Source of the DNA: a virus
Virus record (IMG/VR): IMGVR_UViG_3300008050_000025
Coordinates: 1 to 64,000 of that record
Length of the DNA stretch: 64,000 nt
Direction: 5' to 3' (one strand)
The first letter of the stretch is position 1. Every line of letters begins with the position of its first letter. This document shows positions 22,230 to 30,588 of this stretch, one piece after another. The notes under the pieces are model-generated. The model saw only the letters and a program-made list of their open reading frames with translations, did no database searches and was not told the DNA's origin. A program made the position numbers and the translations under genes.

Positions 22230-24734
22230 TCAAGAATTATCATACACAACCACATGCACATGTTCCGGGTTGTCAGTTAATGCCCCAGAACTGCCGTTCC
22301 TAATTCTAAAGGTCAAGCTGCTAGAAGTCTGCGTTCCCACCACAAGAACATATATCCCAGCAGCGGAGTCATGATATCCGAGAGTTACATTATAATCAGT
22401 AACCCCTATTGCGTTTGTAAAGTTAATAGTATAAATCCCTGTTGACACCTGTACAACACTAGACACATTAAAGTTGCCTGCTGACTCTGTTGGTGTTGCC
22501 CCTGGAACAAATGTGCAGATTGCCTTAGGCAACCTTTTCATCAGTTCCCCAATACTAGATGCGGTTAGCGCCCTAGTGCCATCCGTAAGCCCTTCGGCCT
22601 CCGAAGCTGTTGCAAGTTCTACTACCCCTGCCGTCGCTTCCGTAGCTGCAACTTCGTCGCCAGTGTTCGTCCCACTTTGATTGTTTAGGTTCGTGTGGTC
22701 AGCATCGGTAAACACATTGCTATCGGTGGCTGCCTCTACTGCTGTCCTGATTTCTGCATCAGTTTGGTCAGCAGTTGCCCCGTTCTCAACATTAATAAGG
22801 GAGCGCACCTCAGTAGCGGTCAAATCTTTAGGTACACCTGCTGCGGCATCGTTACCTTTAATGGTATCTTGGGCCATGTCAGCAAGCTTAGCATTTGTAA
22901 CATTTTCATCAAGAATATGTACCGTTAAAACTTTATCGTTGCCAATGGTTAGTGCTGTGTCTCCGGTAACATCCCCTGTATGTGTAGCGTTTGTAACCTT
23001 AGCTGTGTTTGAAGCAACCGCCGCTGCCTCAGTGTAGCTGATTTTGGCATTATTGGTAGCAATATCCGACTCCATCGTATCCAAGTCTACAGCTTGGGTA
23101 ACAGTGATGAAGTTTACTTTTGTTGAGTCAGTCCCAGGGTACGAAATCTTTGCGTTGTTGGTGGCAACGTCTGACTCCATTGTATCCAAGTCTACCGCTT
23201 GGGTTACGGTAAGGTAACCAACCTTCGTTAGCTGTGCAGAGGTAGCAAACTTGTGCGACGTAGATGTATCGTCAATGTCATCTGCGTCCAATACAACTGC
23301 GCCCGTCTGGGAGTTAACTGAGCTTACTGCGTATGCTGTTAAGTATCCTTCATCATTTGTAAGAACAGAGATATTGTCCCCTGACACAACGTTGTCGATA
23401 TCATCGGTGAAATCAGACAACGCAGTCTTGGCTGAGTTTGTCGCTATATCACTTTCCATCGTATCCAAGTCAACAGCCTGAGATACGGTAATATAGTTTA
23501 CCTTGTTAAGAAGAGATTGGTTTACAAACTTATGAGATGTCGAGGAATCGTCGATATCGTCTGCATCTAAAACAACTACACCTGTTTTGGAATTAACTGA
23601 GCTTACTAGACTCGCTGTTAAGAATCCCATATCATTAGAAAAGTCGGACAGTGCTGTTGGTTTATTTTGAATATAATCATCAAAGCCACTGTCAACTTGG
23701 TCCCAATCTGCCTGGACGTTTACTTCTGCCGAAGCAGCTATATCATCAAGCTTGTCTAACTGTGCTTGTGTTGCATACTTATTGGTAGAACCAGAGTCAT
23801 CAATATCGTCTGAGGTAACGGTAATGTCCCCGTCTACTCCCGTAATTTCGTTTACGGAAGAGATTCCTCCAGAGGAAATAACCTGTGAATCTACGTATGC
23901 CTTTACGCTTTGCTGTGTAGGTACGTGTACATCAGAATCAGATGTCATGGCATCCTCATCCTTAATCCACTTAAATCCGGAAGTGCCTAAAGTTCCAGAG
24001 GTAACTCCTCCAACAGATTGCAAGTTTGCCTCTGTCACGTATAGGTTGGAAGAACCCTCCGAAATGTCGTCGGTATCTATTGTTATGTCCCCGTCTACTC
24101 CCGTAATTTCGTTTACGGAAGAGATTCCTCCAGAGGAAATAACCTGTGAATCTACATATGCCTTTACGCTTTGCTGTGTTGGAACTTGAGTAGCCGAGTC
24201 AGAGGACATCGTATCCTCATCTAGGACCCAAGCGTGGGACGCAACAGAGGCAGTGCTAGTTGTAGCAGCGCCCACGGCTTTCATAGTAGGCTCCGTTACA
24301 TATAGATTAGAAGAACCTTCCGAAATATCGTCAGTGTCCAAAGTAATGTCCCCATCTACTGCGGGAACAGAGTTTACAGAAGACACACCAGCGGCCACGA
24401 CAACTTGAGAGTCTACATATGCTTTAACACTTCCCTGAGTAGGGACTTGAGTATCGGAGCTTGTCCCTAGGTCTTCCTCATGCAGCACCCACTCATAATT
24501 AGAAACATTTGGAGTGCTACCCAAAACGCCTCCAACATCTTGTACGTTTCCGGAAGTAACATACTTGTTAACAACGCCCTCGTCAACATCATCAGAAGAA
24601 TAGATAATCTCGTCAAGAGAACTGCCATCAAATAGAATCTTTACGACCGCATCAGGAACTACTGGTACGGTAGGTTCTTCTGGCTCAGGGCATTCGTAAT
24701 CCCCAACTCCTGCTATTTTAATCAGGTCTGACAT
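22230..24734 (-). CDS. repeat-containing tail fibre protein, 834 aa
   Basis: Likely long tail fibre or fibre tip. The first half has three repeats of about 87 residues built on VPTQQSVKAYVDSQV, SSVNEITGVDGDIT and DDISEGSSNLYVTE. A second family (QAVDLDTMESDIATNNAK) repeats three times in the middle. The C-terminal about 95 residues form a distinct beta-rich tip. Such repeats form trimeric shafts in phage fibres. The gene is expressed alone from a CTATATAA box just before the ATG and diverges from the PAS gene. Confidence 0.8.
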   Translation of the reverse strand: MSDLIKIAGVGDYECPEPEEPTVPVVPDAVVKILFDGSSLDEIIYSSDDVDEGVVNKYVTSGNVQDVGGVLGSTPNVSNYEWVLHEEDLGTSSDTQVPTQGSVKAYVDSQVVVAAGVSSVNSVPAVDGDITLDTDDISEGSSNLYVTEPTMKAVGAATTSTASVASHAWVLDEDTMSSDSATQVPTQQSVKAYVDSQVISSGGISSVNEITGVDGDITIDTDDISEGSSNLYVTEANLQSVGGVTSGTLGTSGFKWIKDEDAMTSDSDVHVPTQQSVKAYVDSQVISSGGISSVNEITGVDGDITVTSDDIDDSGSTNKYATQAQLDKLDDIAASAEVNVQADWDQVDSGFDDYIQNKPTALSDFSNDMGFLTASLVSSVNSKTGVVVLDADDIDDSSTSHKFVNQSLLNKVNYITVSQAVDLDTMESDIATNSAKTALSDFTDDIDNVVSGDNISVLTNDEGYLTAYAVSSVNSQTGAVVLDADDIDDTSTSHKFATSAQLTKVGYLTVTQAVDLDTMESDVATNNAKISYPGTDSTKVNFITVTQAVDLDTMESDIATNNAKISYTEAAAVASNTAKVTNATHTGDVTGDTALTIGNDKVLTVHILDENVTNAKLADMAQDTIKGNDAAAGVPKDLTATEVRSLINVENGATADQTDAEIRTAVEAATDSNVFTDADHTNLNNQSGTNTGDEVAATEATAGVVELATASEAEGLTDGTRALTASSIGELMKRLPKAICTFVPGATPTESAGNFNVSSVVQVSTGIYTINFTNAIGVTDYNVTLGYHDSAAGIYVLVVGTQTSSSLTFRIRNGSSGALTDNPEHVHVVVYDNS
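23824..24179 (-). repeat. 95-bp near-identical direct repeat in the fibre gene
   Basis: Copy one (23824-23918) and copy two (24085-24179) differ at one base (CTACGTATG against CTACATATG) and are 261 bp, or 87 codons, apart. The synonymous identity indicates recent duplication or gene conversion within the fibre shaft. Confidence 0.85.
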
Positions 24735-24739
24735 CCCAA

Positions 24740-24747
24740 TTATATAG
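24740..24747 (-). promoter_or_regulatory. late-type promoter box CTATATAA (minus strand)
   Basis: On the minus strand CTATATAA, then TTGGG, then the ATG of the fibre gene. It matches the motif at 16300 exactly. Confidence 0.5.
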
Positions 24748-24829
24748 TCTTAAATATGGTCTGTCGCCTCCTAGCTCCCAGAATTAAAAACTCCTACGTG
24801 TGCGGCGACCCTCCAGACGACACATAGGG

Positions 24830-24836
24830 CTATATA
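24830..24836 (+). promoter_or_regulatory. late-type promoter box CTATATA
   Basis: GGCTATATACCAGTG is identical over 14 bases to the sequence before the 19779 gene. It lies 19 nt upstream of the PAS-protein ATG. A second AT-rich box (CTATTATTTAAT) follows nearer the ATG. Confidence 0.5.
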
Positions 24837-24855
24837 CCAGTGACTATTATTTAAT

Positions 24856-25458
24856 ATGGATACGCATCTTAAATTCTCAGAACAAACTTCGGAGCAACTG
24901 TGGGATAACGCCATGTGGGGGCTTGCGCTATGTAACGCAGACGGAGGGTTTATTAAAGTAAATCCTACCCTGTGTAATCTGTTGGAATATACGGAGTCAG
25001 AACTACTAGCCAGAACCTTCCAAGATATCACACACCCTGACGACTTATATGATGATGTTCATATGTCTGAGGAAGTGCATAGAGGACATGTTCCATATTA
25101 CATTATGACCAAGCGGTACATCACAAAAACCGATGGTGTCCTATGGGCCAAACTAAGAGTTGACAGAGTTCAACAAGAAGATGGCTCTTTTTGCCACTTC
25201 CTGAGTCAGATTAGTCCAGCAGTAAAGCTTAGCAAACAGCAGGTACTAGAGGCACAACTTAATGGAGTTGTAAGTAAAAAGAAAAAGGACACAGGCGTTA
25301 AAGCTTATGTCCTTCGTAATTTGAAATGGATTATCCCTCTTGTACTTACCGGAGTAGGTTCAACTTATAAAGTATACCATGAGTTCCAGTCAATGAAAGA
25401 AGCTATTGCTCAGCAGATTTCGCAGGAAGAGCCTCAAGAGAAAGCTTCCCGTCCGTAA
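24856..25458 (+). CDS. PAS-domain protein with C-terminal membrane anchor, 200 aa
   Basis: Residues 15-120 fit a PAS fold: LWDNAMWGLALCNADGGFIKVN, then NLLEYTESELLARTFQDITHPDD, then a YITKTDGVLWAKLRVDRV strand and GSFCHFLSQI. A linker rich in Lys (140-145) precedes one membrane helix at about 157-174 (LKWIIPLVLTGVGSTYKVY), then a short charged tail. No kinase, cyclase or other output domain is present. A membrane-bound sensor with no effector is unusual in a phage. The late-type box upstream suggests late expression, so sensing linked to lysis or infection state is possible. Its 3' end overlaps the leftward ATPase gene. Confidence 0.8.
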   Translation: MDTHLKFSEQTSEQLWDNAMWGLALCNADGGFIKVNPTLCNLLEYTESELLARTFQDITHPDDLYDDVHMSEEVHRGHVPYYIMTKRYITKTDGVLWAKLRVDRVQQEDGSFCHFLSQISPAVKLSKQQVLEAQLNGVVSKKKKDTGVKAYVLRNLKWIIPLVLTGVGSTYKVYHEFQSMKEAIAQQISQEEPQEKASRP

Positions 25459-26680
25459 TAATAGGGGTGTACCTCTCTCCCGCCCCATTATCAAGAATCA
25501 TGTCTGCTACCTTCGTGGCTACGTCGTTCTTGATAAAGCGTTTGATGTTTCTGGCTCCATACTCTTCTGAGAAGGAATTATCAACCACGTAGTCAATGAA
25601 TTTCTTGGTGAGCTTTAGGGGAAGATGCCCCATGTGTAGCCTAGCAATCTTTGACGCATCCTTTTTAGACAACGTGTTAAAGTACACTACTTGGTCAATC
25701 CTGTTGATGAACTCAGGCTTAAACTTAGCCTTGAAAGCTTCTTCAATCCCTGCCATAGAGTCTGCATAAGACCTTACGCTTTTACCAAAGCCAATCTCCT
25801 TCTTGCCCATGTTATCCTGGAGACCAATGTTGCTGGTGAACAGGAACAGAGAGTTGCTGAAATCCAACAGTTGGCCTTGGGAATCCATAATGGTTCCATC
25901 GTCTAAGAGAGACAGTAAAAGGTCGAACAACTTGTCAGATGCCTTCTCAATCTCATCGAACAGGAAGACCCACTGACTTGTGGTTGCTGCTTTCTCGGTT
26001 AGCAATCCTGACTTATCATGTCCTACGTATCCTGGAGGGCTTCCGATTAGCTTGGAATACTCATGCTTTGCTGAGTACTCTCCACAGTTAATCTTAATTA
26101 GCTTGTCTCTCCCTAGGAAGGAGTCTGATAGAGTCTTAGCTAGCTCGGTCTTACCCACTCCTGTAGGCCCGATAAAGAAAAGGGTGGCAGAACTTTCAAT
26201 GCCAGCGCCGAGAAGTTTAAGAGGGCTGATAACAGCTTCGATAGCTTCCTCTTGGCCAATGACTTTCCTCGATAGGTCCTTCCTTAGCCTGTTAATCCCT
26301 GCTAAAGTTGTACACCCTTTCTTCTCTTCGTCTAATGAGTCTTCCCGAATCTCCAGGTCACTAAGGTCATTAGCTAAGGAGCTAATGTTGGACATGTCGA
26401 ATACAGGATAGACTTTTAAGATAGATGCGAACAGACATTCAGGGCCAAGCATGTCGCTAACCTTCCCCTCTTTCTGCATCTTTGCAATCGCAGCAAACGT
26501 TTCCTTTGAAACCAGTCTGTCTACTACGAGGTCAACGTAGTCTGTTATTTCTAATTGGCACTTCTTGAATTTTAGTGTAACCTCTTCTACAAATTCAGCA
26601 ATCTCAGCAGAGGCTAGGTGTCGGAGGGTAATAAAGGCTCCGATTTCGGGAACATAGGTAGTATACTTATTGTTTTTCAT
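25403..26680 (-). CDS. ClpA/ClpB D2-like AAA+ unfoldase with IGF loop
   Basis: Has one Clp-type AAA+ module with its C-terminal small domain. The N-terminal about 125 residues are of unknown fold. It contains GPTGVGKTEL (Walker A), a GYVG pore loop in GSPPGYVGHD, VFLFDEIEKA (Walker B), a TSN sensor 1 and EFINRID. It is shorter (425 aa) than ClpA because the first ATPase ring is missing. At I296-G297-F298 it has a KEIGFGK tripeptide where ClpA carries its ClpP-binding IGL, so it may dock on host ClpP. The start ATG at 26680 follows AGGCGG. It overlaps the 26667 gene. Confidence 0.85.
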   Translation of the reverse strand: MKNNKYTTYVPEIGAFITLRHLASAEIAEFVEEVTLKFKKCQLEITDYVDLVVDRLVSKETFAAIAKMQKEGKVSDMLGPECLFASILKVYPVFDMSNISSLANDLSDLEIREDSLDEEKKGCTTLAGINRLRKDLSRKVIGQEEAIEAVISPLKLLGAGIESSATLFFIGPTGVGKTELAKTLSDSFLGRDKLIKINCGEYSAKHEYSKLIGSPPGYVGHDKSGLLTEKAATTSQWVFLFDEIEKASDKLFDLLLSLLDDGTIMDSQGQLLDFSNSLFLFTSNIGLQDNMGKKEIGFGKSVRSYADSMAGIEEAFKAKFKPEFINRIDQVVYFNTLSKKDASKIARLHMGHLPLKLTKKFIDYVVDNSFSEEYGARNIKRFIKNDVATKVADMILDNGAGERYTPIITDGKLSLEALPAKSAEQ

Positions 26681-27014
26681 TTTCACGCCGCCTTTTGGCA
26701 GCATCTTTCAAGTCGGCAAAGGACGTTGGAGCCTCTTTGTCATCCTCAACAGCAGGAGCAGTCGTAGACTTTTGCATGATAAGCATTGCCTTTAACGTCC
26801 TGTCGGTCGCTGTTTGGCACAACTTGAGAGCATCAATCATGTACTTGGCGTAGTCAGAGGCAAGCAATCCACCGTTATCGTGGAACTCCTTGAACACGTC
26901 ATACGCAGCCAAGGCAGCTTTCCTATCATCGGTCGCTGTCTTAACTACATCTTTTACAAGCTTATCCAGCCTTGCTGCTGACATGTAGGTGTTTTTCGGT
27001 CTGTAATTAGCCAT
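26667..27014 (-). CDS. hypothetical protein, 115 aa
   Basis: Not recognised. A helical charged protein starting MANYRPKNTYMSAARLDKLV. The gene ends inside the start of the Clp-like gene and may be an adaptor for it. This is suggested only by the tight coupling. Confidence 0.6.
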   Translation of the reverse strand: MANYRPKNTYMSAARLDKLVKDVVKTATDDRKAALAAYDVFKEFHDNGGLLASDYAKYMIDALKLCQTATDRTLKAMLIMQKSTTAPAVEDDKEAPTSFADLKDAAKRRRENEKQ

Positions 27015-27015
27015 A

Positions 27016-27402
27016 CTACTTTTTCTGTACGAAGTTCTTTACTGTATCCTTCTTGTCTTTAGTTGCAAACCCGTGCTCGGATTTAGACTTCTCCTTCTTA
27101 CCTTTCTCCTTAGACAGATTCTGTGAACCATGCTTAACTTGTGTTCGCTTAGCATAGCCTTGAATCTCTGACATAGGAGTATCAGAAGGGAATCCCTTGG
27201 CAACCTTATCCCCTGACTTGGCTCCCCAAGTACCTTTAGTGGATACGTAAATTCTGTCTGAGCCAGGAGTGGTAAAAACTCCACCATACCCCAGTTTCGA
27301 AAGCCCGTCCCTTAAAGTAGGGAACAAAGGCAGTTTCGCCCTTTTTGGGTCTACCTTCGTGGTAGCATCAAAAGGGGTTGACTCGCAGATTAGACGCTTC
27401 AT
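27016..27402 (-). CDS. hypothetical basic protein, 128 aa
   Basis: Not recognised. The N-terminal part (MKRLICESTPFDATTKVDPK) is followed by a Gly-rich middle and a Lys-rich tail (KEKGKKEKSKSEH). The basic tail suggests nucleic-acid or capsid contact. It is one base away from the next gene. Confidence 0.6.
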   Translation of the reverse strand: MKRLICESTPFDATTKVDPKRAKLPLFPTLRDGLSKLGYGGVFTTPGSDRIYVSTKGTWGAKSGDKVAKGFPSDTPMSEIQGYAKRTQVKHGSQNLSKEKGKKEKSKSEHGFATKDKKDTVKNFVQKK

Positions 27403-27434
27403 AATACTTCTCAGTAGTATGTAGGTTTACCGCG

Positions 27435-27671
27435 TTATAGTGTTTCCAGGAAATCAGCCTCCTCGTCGTATGCTGTGACAGTTTCCTGTGGTTTCTTAGA
27501 CTTTTTGAGTCTTCGCGCCCTACCACGGATGCGAGACTCTTTCGTGTGATGGCCTACCATTTTAGAGATTACGTACAGTACGAGCAATCCCACCCACAGC
27601 GGCCAAAGGGTTACAATCAAAATTGACAGGATGGCAAAAATGCTCACTGTCAACAGACTTACATCTTTCAT
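27435..27671 (-). CDS. small membrane protein, 78 aa
   Basis: Not recognised. Two short hydrophobic stretches (LLTVSIFAILSILIVTLWPLW and VGLLVLYVISKM) may form a hairpin, followed by a basic and then acidic cytoplasmic tail. It shares its start base with the end of the recombinase gene. Confidence 0.6.
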   Translation of the reverse strand: MKDVSLLTVSIFAILSILIVTLWPLWVGLLVLYVISKMVGHHTKESRIRGRARRLKKSKKPQETVTAYDEEADFLETL

Positions 27672-28645
27672 TATTCCAGTTCCCCAGATTCAATCTTCTC
27701 AGCAATCATATCACTGATTACATCTTTTCGGTATTTCTTATCATCTCCAGGGAACGAGTAGTACCCATTTGACGGAGAGATAATAGTTCCGTCTTTCAAC
27801 GCAACTTCGTGAAGGCCATAATTCCTTGTCAGGCCTTTATCATATATCAACTCAAACTCACAGGACTGATACGGGATGGCGTGTTTGTTCTTTGTGTTCC
27901 TGAGCTTTCCCTGAATTCCTACAGGGTTCTTTAGCTCATCAACAAGCCTTCCTTTATTAGGCGAGGATGTTACCATGGAGATTCCACAGTAGTACTCAAG
28001 GGAACGTCCACCACCCGCCTTAGTGTTTGGGTCGCCCATTACAAACCCAACCTTACTTCTAAACTGGTTGATAATGATGAGCGTTGCTCGGTTCTTCTTC
28101 AAGAAGGAGTTAAACCTTCGAAGCGCGATACCTACTGCCTTGGCCCTAAGTGCTCCACCAATCTCAGCGTTATCCCCGTACTTACCTTCCATCTCTTTCT
28201 CAGAAGGAGGAGTTCCAATAGAATCAAATCCTAGCAGGATTGGCTTATCCTTCTCTTTCTTCCTAATGGCAAGCACGACATCTTCTAGGAACTGGAAGCA
28301 CTGCTCTACGGTCGTAGGCTCTCCATAGATTAAGTTGTCTGGGTCTACCCCTAGTACCTCTGCAAACTCCGGCGCGTATGCATGTTCGTTGTCTACCATG
28401 ACAGTAAACCAGCCATCCTTTTGTGCACCTACAAACGCATGAGTGAGGAACACCGTCTTTGCTGACGACGACTCCCCACAAATTTCGTACAAGCCACCCA
28501 AAGGATAGCCACCAGTGTACCTTCCAGACAATACTTTGTTAAGAGCATAACTGCCTGAGTCACAAAACTCTTTCTCTACAAACTCATCACGCAGCAGTAC
28601 CGCGTCGTCAAGCTCCTTGATAATGTCCTTTAGGATATTTCCCAT
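27671..28645 (-). CDS. uvsX: UvsX/RecA-like recombinase
   Basis: Strand-exchange ATPase for phage recombination and recombination-dependent replication. It contains GESSSAKT as Walker A, a DNEHAY strand, LGFDSIGT (Walker B region) and a LIIINQF segment followed by GG-S-Y, as in loop L2 of RecA/UvsX proteins. At 324 aa it is shorter than T4 UvsX (about 390). The ATG at 28645 is chosen over the GTG just before it. A CTATTATAGGGG sequence lies immediately upstream. It would act with the gp32-like SSB and possibly the 35823 protein. Confidence 0.92.
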   Translation of the reverse strand: MGNILKDIIKELDDAVLLRDEFVEKEFCDSGSYALNKVLSGRYTGGYPLGGLYEICGESSSAKTVFLTHAFVGAQKDGWFTVMVDNEHAYAPEFAEVLGVDPDNLIYGEPTTVEQCFQFLEDVVLAIRKKEKDKPILLGFDSIGTPPSEKEMEGKYGDNAEIGGALRAKAVGIALRRFNSFLKKNRATLIIINQFRSKVGFVMGDPNTKAGGGRSLEYYCGISMVTSSPNKGRLVDELKNPVGIQGKLRNTKNKHAIPYQSCEFELIYDKGLTRNYGLHEVALKDGTIISPSNGYYSFPGDDKKYRKDVISDMIAEKIESGELE

Positions 28646-28663
28646 CACCCCTATAATAGAGGA

Positions 28664-28861
28664 TTAGTCGGTCTTTTTAGTGGCTTTCTTCGCCTTAGCC
28701 TTAGTCTTTTTAGGAGGCTTCACAGGCTCTGCAACCTTAGGCTCCTCAACTTCTTCCTCAACAGCATCCACTACCGCATCAGCAGCCAACTCAGGGTTCA
28801 TAGCCAACTCATAAGCTTCAAGGCGAAGCCGTCTGCGCTCTCTCATTGATAAACGTGCCAT
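28664..28861 (-). CDS. hypothetical protein, 65 aa, Lys-rich tail
   Basis: Not recognised. Basic start (MARLSMRERRRLRLEAYELA), a central acidic stretch, then PPKKTKAKAKKATKKT, which resembles a histone-tail-like nucleic-acid-binding end. CATATATAAGGT lies just before the ATG. It is positioned between the epimerase and the recombinase genes. Confidence 0.6.
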   Translation of the reverse strand: MARLSMRERRRLRLEAYELAMNPELAADAVVDAVEEEVEEPKVAEPVKPPKKTKAKAKKATKKTD

Positions 28862-28874
28862 ACCTTATATATGC

Positions 28875-29876
28875 CTATTTGGTGTAACCCATTTCCTTCT
28901 TTATCCATTCGTAAGTAAGGCGCATACCTTGCTCCAATGAATATTTTGGTTGCCACCCTAGTTCAGAGCGAATCAAAGTATTATCAGATACTCTACCGTT
29001 TACCCCAATCGGGCCTTCGATATGTGTAAGAGTAACATCATGGTCTCCGTAGAGCACCATATTAGCTAATCCATCAATTGATATTTTTTCCTCAGAGCCG
29101 ATATTGAGCACCTCTTTACAGTCAGAGTTCATCAATTGCCTAACAGCGTCCAAACAATCCTCAATATACAAGAACGAGCGTGTCTGTTCACCTGTGCCCC
29201 AAATCTCAAAAGGCTCCCCTTCCCAACGCGCAAGCATGGCTTTCCTGCACATAGCTGCTGGAGCTTTCTCCTTACCGCCATCGTAAGTACCATGAGGGCC
29301 ATAAATGTTATGGAACCTAGCAATCCTTACATCAAGGCCATGATTCCTCTCAAACGCCTTATACATCCTTTCAGAGAACAGTTTCTCCCACCCATACTCC
29401 GAGTCTGGGTCTGCTGGGTAGGCTGTGTCTTCTTTACAGATTGGATTTTCAGGGTCTAGCTGGTTTCTCTCTGGATAAATGCAAGCGGAGGACGAGTAAA
29501 AGATTCTTGCCCCTTTCTGGTAAAGGGTAGCTGACCTCAGCACGTTTAAGTTGATGGAGGCCGAGTTACACATAACGTCGGCATCGTTTTCCCCCGTAAA
29601 AATATACCCTGCGCCTCCCATGTCGGCAGCAAGTTGGTAAATCTCATCGAAATCTCCGAAGCGACGAAACACCGCATCGACATTTAACAGATTTGACAGG
29701 TCTACCTGCCCGAAGCTAGTTGCCCGACTATCCCATTGAAACCAGTCATCCTCTTTCTTAATATCAACAGCTACAACTCTGTAGCCTTCTGAAATCAATC
29801 TCTTGACCAAGTGGCCCCCAATGAAACCTCCAGCACCTAAAACCAGTGCTTGCTTCCGTGTGTCTTCCGTAATCAT
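28875..29876 (-). CDS. GDP-mannose 3,5-epimerase-like enzyme
   Basis: Extended short-chain dehydrogenase that would convert GDP-D-mannose to GDP-L-galactose (or gulose). It has GAGGFIG for NAD binding (14-20), SSACIYPE with Cys132, YGWEK with Tyr161 and Lys165, RFHNIYGPHGTYDGG and KEKAPAA with Lys204. The Cys/Lys acid-base pair and RFHNIYGP stretch are the diagnostic features of plant and bacterial GDP-mannose 3,5-epimerase. At 333 aa it is slightly shorter than plant enzymes. It heads a glycosyltransferase island and probably supplies the donor sugar. Confidence 0.88.
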   Translation of the reverse strand: MITEDTRKQALVLGAGGFIGGHLVKRLISEGYRVVAVDIKKEDDWFQWDSRATSFGQVDLSNLLNVDAVFRRFGDFDEIYQLAADMGGAGYIFTGENDADVMCNSASINLNVLRSATLYQKGARIFYSSSACIYPERNQLDPENPICKEDTAYPADPDSEYGWEKLFSERMYKAFERNHGLDVRIARFHNIYGPHGTYDGGKEKAPAAMCRKAMLARWEGEPFEIWGTGEQTRSFLYIEDCLDAVRQLMNSDCKEVLNIGSEEKISIDGLANMVLYGDHDVTLTHIEGPIGVNGRVSDNTLIRSELGWQPKYSLEQGMRLTYEWIKKEMGYTK

Positions 29877-29947
29877 TTTACTTTTGGTGTTAGAATTAAG
29901 TATCCTTGTTTTCTGTAATCTCGTTCAAAGTCTCTTAGCGTACCCAT
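29873..29947 (-). CDS. mini-ORF, 24 aa
   Basis: MGTLRDFERDYRKQGYLILTP. The ATG overlaps the methyltransferase stop as TAATG, and the TGA overlaps the epimerase ATG as ATGA, so the frame fills the gap exactly. It may be a coupling peptide or a small protein. No homologue is recognised. Confidence 0.45.
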   Translation of the reverse strand: MGTLRDFERDYRKQGYLILTPKVK

Positions 29948-30588
29948 TATCGTTTCCTCGCAATAACTGTTAAAATGTTCTCTCTACTACAAAGAGGGTT
30001 AACACGTATCGCGTCCTCTGGATTTCCTGCGGAAATAACATCGTAGCCTAAAGACTCCAAATGTGATGTGAGGGACTTCTTACTGAAATGCCAAAGATGT
30101 TCCCCGTACCTCCTATGTTTCCATTCTCTAAACCATGATTCAGAAAGGTCTCCATCACAAAAATGACACCATGGTAACGATATGTAAAGATACTTACAGT
30201 CTAAATCTTTTATAAAATCAATACTCTGAAAATGCTCCAAACTATCAAAGAAGCAGACAACATCATATCTCCGTGAGTAATCCCCTTCTCCCACCCAGGA
30301 GGGAAAAGATACGCCCTCACACTCAATTCCTTCGGACCGTATACCATACTCATTAGCTAATTTTAAAAAATCACCAGAGCCAAACCCTACGTCTAAAACA
30401 GAGGAAATATTTTGAACATTCCCAAGAAGGTATCCGAGCCTAAGCCCTGCCATCTTACTCCTGATATCTAACGGGAGGCATGTGTATCGAGCGTCTATGT
30501 AATCATCCCCATACTCCATATCAATATCCATATGTCTCTGCTTAATGCTTCCACATTGAAGTTTCTCGTAGTGCTTATCAAATCTCAT
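29947..30588 (-). CDS. class I SAM-dependent methyltransferase
   Basis: SAM motif I is VLDVGFGSGDFLKLANEYG (about residues 64-82), with a post-I strand SEGIE and a motif IV-like YDVVCFFDSLEHF. Length is 213 aa. The closest group is the UbiE/BioC-like small-molecule methyltransferases often seen in glycan clusters, so it may methylate a sugar. It overlaps the 30578 gene by 11 bp. Confidence 0.85.
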   Translation of the reverse strand: MRFDKHYEKLQCGSIKQRHMDIDMEYGDDYIDARYTCLPLDIRSKMAGLRLGYLLGNVQNISSVLDVGFGSGDFLKLANEYGIRSEGIECEGVSFPSWVGEGDYSRRYDVVCFFDSLEHFQSIDFIKDLDCKYLYISLPWCHFCDGDLSESWFREWKHRRYGEHLWHFSKKSLTSHLESLGYDVISAGNPEDAIRVNPLCSRENILTVIARKR

